Shown here: positions 29,735-42,023 of the stretch, piece after piece
Layout: each line of letters opens with the position of its first letter
Numbering within the stretch: the stretch's first letter is position 1
Assembly: GCA_039654915.1 (NCBI GenBank)
Contig: CM077594.1
Span: 90,224,893 to 90,288,892 of the forward strand
Length of the DNA: 64,000 nucleotides
Direction: 5' to 3'
Source: Aquilaria yunnanensis
Taxonomy: Eukaryota > Streptophyta > Magnoliopsida > Malvales > Thymelaeaceae
Notes under the pieces: generated by a model
The model's database searches: none
What the model saw: the letters and a program-made list of their open reading frames with translations, nothing else
Told to the model about the DNA's origin: nothing
Position numbers and translations under genes: made by a program

Positions 29735-30631
29735 CTAGCAGCTTGACCTCGATTTTGCTTGATGAGGCGGCAATGGATTGTGGGTGACATTTGGCTCATC
29801 GGAAAAGTCCAACCACTTTGACTCGATTAATTGTTGAACTATACGCTTCAATGCCATGCAGTTTTCCAAGCCATGGCCTGGAACGCCATCATGATATGGG
29901 CAGGTAATGTTAGGGTCATACCACCTTGGATATGGGGGTTTGAATGGCTTTGTAGGAATTGGACGGATAAATTGTCTTTCGATGAGTTTTGGGTATAACT
30001 CAGTATAAGTCATGGAAATTGGTGTGAAAACTTCTCTTGGTCTTGGTGCAGGTACTGGAGGAGTAGGAGCAGGTGGCCATGACTGATTAGGTCTGTTAAA
30101 AGGATAATTGTTGGGCCTATTGGAAGGATAATCATTGGGCCTATTTGGAGGATAATTATTGGGCCTATTCAGAGGATAATCATTGGGCCTATTTGGAAGG
30201 TAATTATCGGGCCTATTGGCAAAATAGGATAGGCGAGGCCCGATAGCCACAGTATCCACAAAGGGAATCCTTCTTCCGCGTCCTATTTGTTGTACTTCGT
30301 CATCTTTTCTTCTGGATGGTCCTCCTCTTTTCATAGGATTATTAAAGGATTCAGCAATATTCCCAGTCCTAATCTCATGCTCGATTCTTTCTCCAGACAT
30401 GACAATGTTAGAAAAATTAGTTGCCGAATTGCCAATGAGTTCGTCATAATATAGGTACTTCAGTGTCTGAACAAACAAAGTGACCATTTCTCTTTCTGTC
30501 ATGGGTGGCTGAACTTGTGCTTCTTGAATTGCTTTCGCCTTGATTAGCTCGATCAATTGTCTCATTTGTTCGGCCATACTTTCTATCTTGGACTCTATCT
30601 TTATGAGACGTCCTTCGATTTGTTCTGCCAT
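29735..30631 (-). CDS. shortened gag of element C
   Basis: 298 aa, intact. Residues 1-35 form a coiled coil ('MAEQIEGRLIKIESKIESMA'). They lead straight into 'PPMTEREMVTLFVQTLKYLY' and 'IGNSATNFSNIVMSGERIEH', which in Ogre-type gag lie after the main capsid region, so the central capsid part appears deleted. Residues about 135-195 hold five to six repeats of an 8-9-residue Asn/Pro unit (N-R-P-N-x-Y-P-x). A zinc-knuckle-like 'CPYHDGVPGHGLENC' follows at about 240-260. It would bind element RNA, but with the capsid core missing it may rely on gag from another element. The ATG is about 0.9 kb downstream of the PBS. Confidence 0.8.
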   Translation of the reverse strand: MAEQIEGRLIKIESKIESMAEQMRQLIELIKAKAIQEAQVQPPMTEREMVTLFVQTLKYLYYDELIGNSATNFSNIVMSGERIEHEIRTGNIAESFNNPMKRGGPSRRKDDEVQQIGRGRRIPFVDTVAIGPRLSYFANRPDNYLPNRPNDYPLNRPNNYPPNRPNDYPSNRPNNYPFNRPNQSWPPAPTPPVPAPRPREVFTPISMTYTELYPKLIERQFIRPIPTKPFKPPYPRWYDPNITCPYHDGVPGHGLENCMALKRIVQQLIESKWLDFSDEPNVTHNPLPPHQAKSRSSC

Positions 30632-31522
30632 TAATCTTATTTGGAGCCGAGTTGAATATCGGTGTCGAGGTCCAATTTTACCTTTTTAAAGGAATATTTA
30701 TTTTATTAGACTCTACATGTATGTGATTGATGCAATGAATGCATGTATGCAATGTGAGATTATGTTTTCATCAGACTTTGTATGCACGTGATTAATGTAA
30801 TGCATGCATGCGATGAGTGAGTTTGCTTATCCATTATCGTGGAACTTCAAAACTTTTAGTTGTCATTATAAAGACCAAAAAGTTAGCATAATTTGATGCG
30901 TGGTTTTGATGCATGAAGAATAATTGCACAAGAAAGATAAGGTTATTAATAAGTTAAATAACAATTAACAACTCATGAAGTATTATGGATAAACAAGTTA
31001 AAACCATACGAAGAAAAGTGTAGAGTAACAACACAGCATAACAAGGATATGCTTATGGCGTTGGTAAAATGGTAGAAATTCTATGGTCAGTTCTATGGTT
31101 AAGTGGGGAGTTCTATATGCATAAGGTGGCTTATCAAAAAGGCAAGGGATAGTTCCCAAATCCCGTCACTAAATCATAGTGACGGCCCGATTCCTTACCC
31201 TCTAGGGTTAATATAAGGAATGGATTAATTCGAGTCGTAGCTTTTCGTGGGCCCATGCAGAGACTAATCGTCTCAGAAGGCAATACACTACTTTGCTACT
31301 TTGAAACCGGTGAAGGCTTGGAGACCGTGGCCTCACAAGGACAGCAACACCAATTCCGCTTAGAAAGAATCGTGTTTGATTTAAGGAAGCTCGGGTATAG
31401 AGCTTCATTTTGTGAATGCATTATGCATGTTTACTTAAGTAAATATAATATATAAATCCACATAATAGTAAAGCAGAGTAAATCAAAACAAATCAACTTT
31501 AGGCTCGACTCACTAACGTCGA

Positions 31523-31542
31523 GTCCCCAGTGGAGTCGCCAA
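31523..31542 (-). other. primer-binding site of element C
   Basis: On the - strand TTGGCGACTCCACTGGGGAC begins two bases after the 5' LTR. This is the PBS type of Ogre elements, reported as matching tRNA-Arg (from memory). It supports the Ogre/Tat placement. Confidence 0.8.
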
Positions 31543-31544
31543 GC

Positions 31545-34500
31545 TGTGGCAACGTGCGTGGTTTTCTGGAGTCGCCACCAATCAGTTTTCTTAGGTCGAT
31601 TGGTCACCTTAAAATTGGTCTGCGAGAGTTCGGGGATCGGGAGTACGGTTACGCTAAAACAATATTGTTATAGCGCCCAAAATTGGCACCTTAGTTGATT
31701 TTAATTTTTGTTTTACTTTGCTTTTAAATAATTTTTAGTTAATTTAGAAATTTTGACTGAATTAGTCGAAATGTGGATTTTTAAGTTAATTTGTATAGAA
31801 TTTTATACTTCCGAACCATGGACTCTGCCGAGTCATTTGGACACGGAAGATTTGATTTCGAACCATGGACTCTGCCGAGTCACCCGGACACGGAATTTGA
31901 TGAAATAATTTAATCCATATCGTAAATATGGATTTTTATCTTTTTATTTAATTTATTTATTTTAAAAGGTTGATATTTTCCAAACCGTAGATCCTGCCGG
32001 ATCATCCGATTATGGAAATTATTTTAATTTATTGTTAATTATTTAATGAAATTAATTATTAGTATTATGAAAATTTTGAATTTTTAATAATTTTAAAAAT
32101 TATAAAGTATTTTATTATTCTTTTATTCTTTTTTTGTTTATTCTTTTTATTTGATAAAAGTTAAGCCAAAAAAAGAAATTATTTAATCAAGGTTTTATTT
32201 ATTTAATGAAGAAAACTAAAGATGTATATTTTAAAAATAAAAGTAAAGTCTTAATATTTTATTTATTTTATTTTTTTAAGAAAAGGTTAATCAAAAGTGA
32301 TCATTTAATAAAAAAACTAAAAATTTATATGTATATTTCAAAAATAAAAGAAAAATCTTAATATTTCTTTTATTCATTTTATTTGGTAAAAGGTTAGCCA
32401 AAAAGTAGTTATTTAATTATTTAATGAAATTTTATTTACTAAAGAAAACAAAGAGTTATATATTTAAAAAAAATCTAAGTGAAAGAAAAGTCTTGATATT
32501 CATAAATTTTTTTTTTTTATTCTTGATAAAAGATTTTAAAGTAATTATGTAATTTATAAGTCTAAAATATTTAAGAGAAAATTTAATTTTTTTTTATTAC
32601 CTTTATTTGAAATTATTTAGGTAAAATTTTTATTTTGTTTAATAAAGGAAACAAAAAGTTATATCTTTTTATTATTTTAAGAGAAATAAGTAAAATATTA
32701 CTGGATAAAAAAAAATAAGTAAAATATTAGCCCAAAGTTTTTCAATCAAAAAGTAAAATATTACTGAATAAAAATAAATAAGTAAAATATTATCCCAAAG
32801 TTTTTTTTTATTTTTTAATAATAAAAGGAAAATTTATTTATATACTTTATTTAAAAAAATGATTTATATACTTTATTTAAAATATTTTCCAAGCCATGGA
32901 TCCTGGCGGATCATTTGGTCATGGAATTTAATTTTTATTAAATTTTATTTAATTAATTATTAATAAAATCATAATTTTATTATTATTTTTCTTGAATTTT
33001 TTTAAATTTTAAATATCATTACTTTAAAGATGTGTTTTAAAAAAAAAAATTGATTTGTATTTTTGGAATTATTTAATTATGTTTTTAATAAAAGGAAATA
33101 AAGGTTAACTTTTGATTACTTTAAAAGAAATAAAAATATGTTCCAAATAATAAAGGATGGGGGCTTTGTAAAAATTGAATTCTTGATTAGTCCTAATAAG
33201 TAAGCGGAATAAATGGTTAGTCCATAATAATAAAAGTTAGCGGTCAGTACAGTTAATTGTTAGTATAGCAAAAATTAAATGGTTAGTGATAACAATAATA
33301 ATGAAAGTTAGTGGTTAGCACAGTTAATTGTTAGTATAGCAAAAATTAAATGGTTAGTAATAACAATAATAATGAAAGTTAGTGGTTAGCACAATTAATT
33401 GTTAGTATAACAAAAATAAAAGTTAGTGATAACAATAATAATAAAAGTTAGTGGTTAGCACAATTAATTGTTAGTATAACAAAAATAAAAGTTAGTGAAG
33501 TTAGTTAGTTAGTAACAACAATAATAATAAAAGTTAGTGATGTTAGTTGAGTTAATTGTTAGTAACAATAAAAATAAAAGTTAGTAATGTTAGATCAATT
33601 AGTTGTTAATAGCAATAAATACAAAAGTTAGTAAAGTTAGATTAATCAATTGTTAAGAACAATAAAACAAAAGGTTAGTAATAATAACAATTAATAATGA
33701 ATAAACAAGTAAAACAAGTTAGGATTTTAGTTTTCTGCAAGGATAAAAGAAAAGTTAGTAACTCAAATGAACAATAATGAAAAGATAGAGGATGAAAATA
33801 GAATTTTACCTATAGAAAGAAAATTTTGAATTTTCAGAAACGGGAAAACGCGACGGACGACCACGGCAGGGCTGGGGAGGAAGCGACGGGCGGCGTGCAG
33901 GGGTGAGGCGGAGGAGAGGGGGTCAGGCGGTGGCCGGCGGCGATGCGACGGCGGGGAGGGGGGGCACGGCGAGGGACGCGGCGGCTGGAAGGAAGAAGAG
34001 GAAGGGGCAGCGAGAGAAACAGAAGAAAGAGAAAGGAAGAAGATGGTCTGATCGTAAAAAAACAAAGTTTGGGACTTTCTGGGCAGAGGGAGGATAAGCT
34101 AGGGAATAAGGCTGTAATTTTATCTTTTTTTTAAAACGGAGCTCTAAGCTTTCTCTATATTTTTTTTCTGTGTTCAGCACAAAATTTGGGGGGCTATTTA
34201 TAGAGGAAGTTTAGCTGAACTGTTGATGGATAAATTAATAAAAAATTTCAAACTTATCTCTTAAATTGGTAAAATGACAATTTTAGTCCTTTACGTCTCT
34301 CAGCCTCTGGATAAGTTCCTGAAGCTTCTGATTTTGACAATTTTGTCGTTTTCTGTCAATTTGGGCCAGAAACGTCGGCAGGCTCAAAAATTCATGTGAC
34401 AAACTACCAAATGCTCCTGGAACTTTCAGAATTTGTCAATTTTTCCCGAAACTTCTTAATTTTGTCATTTTTACCTCAAACTTTTAAATTTTGCCATTTT

Positions 34501-34698
34501 TTGGAGTTTTCTTTTTTTCTTTCAAATACACACATATATCATTTTAAATCAAATATTCACAAAACAAAAATGTATTTTAAGCTAATTTAAATTTTTAGTA
34601 ATAATAATAACAATAAAAATAATAATTTTTTATTTAATTTCTTTTATTTAATTTTTTTTAAAAATTTTTTTATGGTTGGACGAAATTGGGTGTCAACA
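31545..34698 (-). repeat. 5' LTR of element C
   Basis: 3154 bp, colinear with 17613-20751. The 15-bp length difference comes mainly from an A/T-rich insertion near 34645-34660. It carries the TATA box at 34194-34202 and the GC-rich patch at about 33838-33995. Confidence 0.93.
34194..34202 (-). promoter_or_regulatory. TATA box of the 5' LTR of element C
   Basis: TATAAATAG on the - strand, about 500 bp into the LTR, matching 20261-20269. Confidence 0.7.
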
Positions 34699-34703
34699 CT
34701 TGG
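34699..34703. repeat. target-site duplication of element C (right copy)
   Basis: CTTGG directly after TGTCAACA, identical to 17608-17612. Confidence 0.9.
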
Positions 34704-37700
34704 CCTGAAGCTCTTTATAGGCCTCCTGTGGCCCTCGGCCAATAAATCCAACCCTCATGATATGCTCCACAATGGGGATGGGGGCAGTAGTTGAAGATTC
34801 ATCCAGAGGCTCACCTTGACTGCCCTTTTCTTACTCTTAGTGGCCTCCAGTAGGGAAATCAACCGCTTGGCCTCAAAGATAGCCTGAGCTTCCCTCTTTT
34901 TGACTTTACAAAAAGCTTTTGCTAACTTTGGCAACTTTTGCTCCAGCTTATCAGAGAGCTTTTCCTACTTATCTTTTTGACCATCAACTCATGGAGTTAT
35001 TTTGCTAGGGCCTCTTTAGTAGTACATTCCTCCGCCAACCCCTTCTTCAACCCCTCATTCAAAGACATGAGGTTGTCGACCTGCAAGGCTAATGACTGCA
35101 GCATTCTCTCATGGGTAATGCACCTTTCTTTGATGGAGAAGGTGATGACGGCTTCTTGAAGCCAGAAATAGTTAGTGCATATTATAAGCATGCTCATCAC
35201 AAAAAAATAGTAGTGGTCATACCTAAAAAAGGCTACAAACAGCACTTAACAACTGAGCACAGTCCCATCGAAGGCATGGTCGAGACGGTGCAAATCTTTG
35301 AGGGCCCTCAACCCCTCTAAGATGCAGTGGGAAACATCAATTTGACCTTCCAAGATTGACTCACCAAGAACCACCACCCATTGGGGGTCGGATGACTAGT
35401 TTGTCAAAATCCCCTTAAGCCCGCATGAGGATTAAGCTATGAGGCTTAAAGCGATCCTCCATGTAGTTAAGCGAATTGGGCCTCCGTTATGTGAGGGAAC
35501 CTTCTCGCTTACCCTGATATAAGATGTTCCCAGGATCTTAGGATAATCAGGATTTAGTATTCCTACTCTTAGTTGCAAATGGCTAAGCTAATACTAGCGT
35601 TGTTTAAAACTTCATACTAGTTGATTATCATATGACATGAATTCATGCATGCTTAACTTCGGCATTTGGAAAGAACTAATAAAAGTAATAAATAAAACTT
35701 TTCAAAATAGTTTCCATCAGATTCATAAAACATTTGAAACACATACCGAAGTATATAAACATGTTTATTTAAACTGCAAGCATTAACTTATGTACACATA
35801 ACACTTAACTTATGTACATCCACAAGCAACCATAGTGCATATACAGATATATACACTAAGTAAGTCAATACACACTAGTCAAATTAGAGGCATTTCCTTG
35901 GTACCTAAGTACCCAATATGTACAAAGTCTGAGACTATCAAAATAACTCCCACCTGAGCACAGAAACTTCAGAAATGAGATGTCTAACTTCTCCTTGTGC
36001 ACTTTGCCTATATCTGTCAAGGTTGTTTTAAATAACTTAGTTAATACAATAATATTACTCACCAATAACTTAGAATCATTAAAGATTCATGGTATTTTAA
36101 ATACTTGCACCAAAACCCTGCTTAACAACCCTTTAATGGGTGTTAGCCTTCACACTACTAGTATCTACACAATGTGAGACTGAAGGGAATGAAAATCATA
36201 AATTCTCAATAAGGAATTAAATACCTGCAAAATAAACTTTAGGACCCAGCATATATAACATATATACACATCTTAACGTGACCTCAAAACGTTATGAGGT
36301 CTTGACTAATGGCCACTAGTATGGGTTCTATAGCGGGGAACCCATCCTCAACTTAGTCCTTTTTACAAGGGCTTAACTCTTGTCTTAGCAAGCTTGGCTT
36401 GCCATTACTTACCCTTACTCACACTGTACATGAGTTCTTGGTGGCTCATTTTTACTAAGCTTGGTAGCTTAGCTAGGATACTCTTGAGCGTCAAAGCCCA
36501 TCTTGAATACTTAGTACCCTGTATACTTACTTAAGGGCTATTTAATTACATAGTCCGTAAGTCACTTCTTGTCTACCTTTTACTCTTTTAATTAATGCAT
36601 TGTAAAAATACATAATGCGTCAATTTTAATTTGAACTTAAAATCTCTTACCTTGAATAATTAATGCAAGCAAGCACAAATTTTAGTGTCCTTATGGTCTC
36701 GGTTTTGTATTCTTCTTTGTACCTTTATAGTAGCTTGAGTATTTCTCTTTTAATTGATTATTTAGCTACATAAATAAATAATAATTAGGACAATACCACA
36801 ACCATCCTTATGGATTAAGTGGTTAGGAATAACCTTCTCAATGGATTGTAATTAACCGGCTCTTTACTCAACACACATATAAAACGTTCCTCGGTCCTCT
36901 TTAATTTCTTATTTCTTGCTCAACAAAATTTGATTTAAGCACAATAAATTCCAGATTAAGCAACCTATAAAACTTGGAATTAATCAAGGGCAAGAAATAA
37001 CTAAATTAGCTTGTACCCTTGAATCAAACCGGGTTTGGGTTCCTTCCTACTTAAGTTTGATTCCTAAGATTTTCTTGTTGTTTTTCCCTTAATAAACCAA
37101 GAAGAACTAGCTTCAATTCAGTGATTCCTGCAGCTACAGAACCATATGAATCTCAAAAACAAGGGAAGAACAAAAAAAAACTTACTTGAACAAATAGCTT
37201 GAAATTCAAGCCTAAGATGGTTCCATACTTGATTTTCCTTCAAAAATTTGCTTAATTATGCTTGAATTTGATGGATTGGAGCTTGGATTTGGTTTAGCTA
37301 TGGAGTTTCGAAGGGGAGAGAGAGCTCTCAGGTGGTCTGGAGCTGGAGGAAAAAGATGGCCGAGAAAATAATGGGAAGTCAACTTATGTAGGCTTAAATG
37401 GCACATGCCACGCACGTGGTCCCTTCTTTGTACACAATAGTACCTTGGGGACTTATACAGGACCGACTAGAAAAATCAGGACCAAAACCAGCAGTATGCC
37501 GCGCCTGAATCCTTCTTTACCTTAAATTACACGCCCAGTCCTCAGCTTTGACAGACATGCAATTTAGGTCTGATATATTTGAAGGTTACATATAAACCAT
37601 TCATGGACAATTTTAGTCAATTCACAATTTCACAAGGGTAGAGTGAGAATCACGAAAAACCGTGGTACCTTAAATTTAATATTTTTCCATCATTTACCCA

Positions 37701-39483
37701 ACCGTGAAATAAAAATGGGTCACTATGTGAAATGACTAAATTGCCCTTCTTGGTCCAGTTTTCTTAAATGACCAATTTTATCATCTTTAAGCTACTATAC
37801 TTTATTAAACTGAGAATTTGCTTGTATTAGATATTCTAAGTATATTAAATTACTAAAACAACTAATGTTACCTCAATAATTATGACCCGAATTTTTGGAG
37901 AGTCATTACACGTCAAGTAGGCTTAGAGCCTACTGGCCGGTGCCTCTATCGGGGCTTTCTCTAGGACGGCCTTCACAGGAATCATGGAGAAGGATGAGAA
38001 ACAGAGTCAGGTGCCTTCTGCTCTTGGGACTCCTTAGGCGCCTTCCGCATCTAAGACACCTCTGGTGCCTCCAGGTCCATAGTGGAAGAAAGCCTATTCA
38101 CATTGGGATATTTTACAAGAGAAGTTAGATGAAAAGATATACAATCAGTATAGAATAACGTCAAATTGATGCCGCGAAAGGGAAAATCGTTAAAATGAGC
38201 CACACCTTTACTCCTACCATGTGGGACTTCGATCTTCTTGGAGGCTGAATAGTGTGCCCTCTTTCAAACCAATTGAGGTGCCTCCAGAGAAGACTCATTG
38301 TTCAATTGCACCATCAGAGGCACTGACTTGGAAATTGGAACCACAAGGAACTTCCCTGTAGCCTCAAGCCCATGAACTGGCTCAGCTGGCAGGGCTTGAA
38401 GCTTAAGGGCACCGCCCTGCATTTCACCATTACTCTTGTGCCACTTCATGAATTCCTTGGCTCAGCCACCCATATTTACAAAAAGTTGCAATAAAGTTAG
38501 AACCATTTTGGCAAAATGAAAAAATAAGTCAAATAAGCACATGCACAGAATATGACTCTCAGGGTTCTCTGAATCTCATTAGGCTTGAATGACTTTCTCG
38601 AAGGAATCCACTAATGCCTTCTTTTTACTCATAGCCTAGTTAGCGGGGCTCAGCACGCCAGAATAAGATAGGTGGGCTCTGCTGATTCTCACCCACTTGA
38701 GTGACATTGCCCTAATTTATATGTAATAGATGAGGAACAACTGTGTAAAGTTTCGATTCCCCACCATAGACTCTAACTAGGTTATGAGCCTTTTGTAAGA
38801 AACATGCCTCTTAGAGCCCTCGTATATTGAGGGCCTTTGGACCAAGGCCTACTAGGTAGTACTTGCCCACTCGCATGGGAAGCCCCATTCTGGCTCTCTT
38901 AGGGTGTAGAGAAAATAGTCTTTCCACTCGACTCATGAGTCCTTACAGTAGACAAATGGAAAAGACTTAGTCCCTCTTCGGTTAACGGGGGCCACGTGTA
39001 AGAATAGCAAGTCTGTCTTCAAATCCAGCATGTAAAACTAGAGAAAGGGTTTGAATAGAGGGTCCATCATGGCCATCTTGCAATAGAGGATCAAGGCATT
39101 CATGTGGGTGAAGGAGTTCGAGGTAAGCCATTAAAGCGGCACCTGAAAATGCTTGCAAATCTGTTCTACCAATAGGTAGGGGGAAAATTGAATCCCTGCT
39201 TGTAATTGGCCCATGAAGCTTGTGAAGACATCGGCCTTTATGTCACCCCCAATGAGGCCCCTATTCTCTAACACTTGCTTCCAAGTAAGGGTAGCTGTAA
39301 CCTCATTTGGCCAAAAGAATTCCTCAGATTCATCGAAAGTGTCTTCTTAGTAAGTTGTATCCTCGCACCTCACAACACCTATGGATTGCAGACAAAGGGC
39401 TCCTTTGAAGTGTCAGCCCTGTTAGGAGATAAAGGAACGTGATTGAAGGTAACCTTTTTTGATGATGATCTTGAAGATGCCAT
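34704..39483 (-). pseudogene. antisense gene of element A (N-terminal and coiled-coil parts), interrupted
   Basis: Decayed relative of the element B antisense gene, opposite to element A pol. The likely start is the ATG at 39483 ('MASSRSSSKKVTFNHVPLS'). Blocks near 39170-38900 ('AYLELLHPHECLDPLLQDG', 'LHAGFEDRLAILTRG') resemble the plant gypsy-type transposon domain. Low-complexity and coiled-coil parts lie at 35245-34740 ('ALQVDNLMSLNEGLKKGLAE'). A solo LTR (35490-37910) and element C split it; its end lies at 17607-17240. Many stops are present. It has its own TATA box at 39828-39834, as in element B. Confidence 0.6.
35490..37910 (-). mobile_element. solo-LTR-like insertion (2.4 kb) in element A
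   Basis: On the - strand it starts TGTAATGACTCTCC and soon has 'GGGTCATAATTATTGAGG', a start I associate with long-LTR Ty3/gypsy chromoviruses; it ends CCTCACA. Flanks are CGTTA (35485-35489) and CGTCA (37911-37915), a 5-bp duplication with one C/T difference. The flanking element A antisense frame makes sense when it is removed. No internal coding domain and no second LTR were seen. Confidence 0.6.
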
Positions 39484-39827
39484 TTGAAAAGATCGGCGGA
39501 AAGGTTAAGGCAGTCGCTAGCATATGACAGACGGTGGAAGAATAAGGGAAAGCAAAAAATGGCACAACAAACAAAACCTAAACTAAAATACCAAAAACTC
39601 CAACAAAAAATTACCATATGACAATAGAGCAAAAAGAAGTGAGTAAAGAAAGCCAGAGTCTATTACCTATTTAGAATACTTGTGGAAGAACGAACAAGAA
39701 AAATTGGGAAAAAAGAGCCAAACAGTGCCAAAAGAACTTCGGATGGGAGTAAGCAAAGAAATATAAAAAGTAAGATCAATGAAAGATAGCAAAATGGTGG
39801 AAAAAAAAAAAAGGCAAAACCCCTACC

Positions 39828-39834
39828 CTTTATA
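39828..39834 (-). promoter_or_regulatory. TATA box of the element A antisense gene
   Basis: TATAAAG on the - strand about 345 bp before the ATG at 39483, at the place equivalent to the TATA box at 4115-4123 in element B. Confidence 0.5.
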
Positions 39835-40287
39835 CAGAGGGGACCACGACTCTTGGATAACCCCTTAAAAACCATTACCATTATTATAGTGGATATTTAG
39901 GCCACTAGGAGTAGGACACATGGTGAGAAACAGCTAATAAGAAGTCATGCCGAGTCACTTCCCTAACATAGCATTAAATAGGCATTGCTTCATCTTCTAA
40001 TTAGACTGTTGAAGTCGCCACGTGTACCAAAGATAGAGGAGTGAGGGTAGCCTCCTATGAGCTAACAACATTTCGATGCCTTCCTCTAGAAGTTGTTAAA
40101 GAGGGGCATCGTACCCCACCAAAATGGCAACGCGCAAGAAGCACAATAATGACACTGCTGGGGATTATACCCCAGTCAACAAATGGCGATCATACCCAAC
40201 CACGAAGCGGCAAAAGTACTTGAGTGAAAATCCTGGAAACATTTTAATCCCTTCTTGAAAATGTAGGACCTAGACCCATATTTTCTT

Positions 40288-40301
40288 AAAATGATGGGGA
40301 G
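40288..40301 (+). other. polypurine tract of element A
   Basis: AAAATGATGGGGAG directly before the start of 3' LTR similarity. It fits + orientation. Confidence 0.6.
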
Positions 40302-40719
40302 TTATTGGTAGAGTGAAGGCCTATGAGCGGCCCTTAGTAGAACAGCCCATACCAAGAGTAAAGCCTATAATAAGGTACAAAGGGCCTAGCTTCAACTAGA
40401 CCAAAAAGGAAACCCTTCAGGAATCAAATCAAAATCCTAAAATTATGTGATAAATAAGATGATTTCCATCTAGAAGCATACCTATTGAATCTTCTCCCCT
40501 AGCTATATAAATAAATCACCTATACTGATCACGAAGTATGAGATTTCACCTTACATTGCATTATTCCCACTTTCTTGATTTCAAACTAACTTGATCGTCG
40601 GAGGGTTTCCCACGAGAAAACATCTCAGGACCCTGACATCTTCTTTTGTTGCAAGAGCTCCAAGTTTATCATTCAGAAAGCTATTGTGCCTAGCCCATTC
40701 AAGTCCATTTCAACTATCT
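40302..40719 (+). repeat. 3' LTR of element A
   Basis: Diverged copy of 281-700 with a TATA-like box at 40506-40513. It ends near 'caactatc', after which similarity stops. Confidence 0.75.
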
Positions 40720-42013
40720 CTGCATAAAAAAGGTTTTTAATATCTAAAATGAACATAAAAATGTACATAATTAGTTTAAAAATTTTGATGAAAGGTTTAA
40801 TATGTTTCTCAAAAATGAAGAAAGTAATTATAAATTCAAAACAAACTTCAAGGTTTCTAGTAATGTTCTCTAGTTCTTTTAAAACCATCTATGTTATTTA
40901 CCCTATGATATTAGCTTTATTTAATATTACCGTTAGTGATTAGCATAAAGTTTTAGAAAAATTGTCCAAAAGTAATTTTTAATTTTTAACTTTTAACTTC
41001 AAAGTTCTATTTTCACCATTAAATAAATTATTCAAAATTATAACGATAATAATAATAAAAGTTGTTCCCTAATAGAACCATTAGGATCTATTGTACATAA
41101 AATACACACTGCTCACTAGCGACTCGTTTCCATGTTACTATTATTTGTTTAAGATGTAAGTTAAAGCTTTAAAAGCTTTATGGCTTAGGTAAGAATTATT
41201 ATAAGGATTGAAAGTTAATGTGTTAGGACCAAAGGCTTTTTATGATTTGCTTCTTTTGATTAAGAGAACTAAAGGATGGCTATAAATTTTCTCTTAAACC
41301 TTGTAATTTTGTGTGAATGTGGTTTACAATTCTATGTGAAAGCTTATAATGTATTCATTTACTATTATTTAGATTTCCTACTTGATTATCACTCAAGTCA
41401 TAGAGAAAATGGGCATGTAAAGAGGGCAAACATAGGTCTAGGCCTTAAAATGATACTCTCCCTCAGTTGCACACTCTTGACATTTTTATTATTTTGTAAA
41501 TTAATGTGGTAATGCCATATAAGCATATTATATAAAAATAAACTTTAATTTACATATTTAAAAAAAATGAACTTTAATTTACATATTGGAAGAAGATGAA
41601 TAAAAATTCAAAAGTGTTACTTATTTGTTGATAATTTTTTTCAAAAAGTATCATTACCTACGTGATAGTGAAGTAAAATTCTAGCTCTAGTTCTTAAAAT
41701 TTAAAGGTAAATCTTTTCCAACTCTCATTAAAATTGGTTCAATTTATTTATAAGAACTATCATTTAGAAAAATAACTATGTTGGCCCATATTTTATTTAA
41801 AAAAAAATTGTCCGGCTAGATTATTACAAATTTCGTGTTTATTTATTCATGGAAGCTCATAAGCTTACTGGAAAGATCGATATATAACAAGGCATTAAAT
41901 CCTTAAAATCTTAATAGCTTTCATTTGCTAAAGTCGACTAAAATCATGATCTTGAGGTTTTTAAATGATAAACAAGAAAAGAGATACTTGAGTAAAAATC
42001 TATTTGGACTATA
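40720..42013. other. AT-rich intergenic region
   Basis: No gene, tRNA or clear repeat seen on either strand. The open frames present are short and have no recognisable composition. Confidence 0.5.
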
Positions 42014-42023
42014 TATTTTAGAC

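Larger units (their letters stand above)
17613..34698 (-). mobile_element. Element C: non-autonomous Ogre/Tat-like retrotransposon carrying LOG-like and viral-NABP-like genes
   Basis: A 17,086-bp element with near-identical LTRs of 3139 bp (17613-20751) and 3154 bp (31545-34698) and a perfect 5-bp duplication. PBS (31523-31542) and PPT (20752-20767) place the 5' LTR on the right, so transcription runs leftwards. In that direction: leader, a shortened gag (30631-29735), about 3.2 kb of repeat-rich non-coding sequence, three tandem NABP-like genes, a LOG-like gene, a minisatellite, PPT. I found no protease, RT, RNase H or integrase motif, so it would need proteins from another element. The high LTR identity indicates a fairly recent insertion. 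Confidence 0.92.
281..40719 (+). mobile_element. Element A: old, decayed Tat-lineage Ty3/gypsy retrotransposon hosting nested insertions
   Basis: Two diverged copies of the same sequence (281-700 and 40302-40719) bracket, in + orientation, a decayed primer-binding site, gag, protease, reverse transcriptase, an additional RNase H and integrase, then a gene on the opposite strand, then a purine-rich tract. That order, with the extra RNase H and the antisense gene, is typical of Tat-lineage elements. Removing 2696-13417, 17613-34698 and 35490-37910 leaves about 10.2 kb, a normal size. All reading frames are broken by many stops and the LTRs differ heavily, so this is the oldest layer. I could not find a convincing target duplication. 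The boundaries are good to about 10 bp. Confidence 0.8.

Noticed and set aside
31208..31455. Short frames on both strands upstream of the PBS of element C
   Set aside because: They lie in the leader between PBS and gag, overlap on opposite strands and show no motif.
33763..34065. Ser/Pro-rich 100-codon frame in the right LTR of element C as an independent gene
   Set aside because: It is the LTR copy of 19830-20132, lies in R-U5, and its composition reflects a GC-rich patch.
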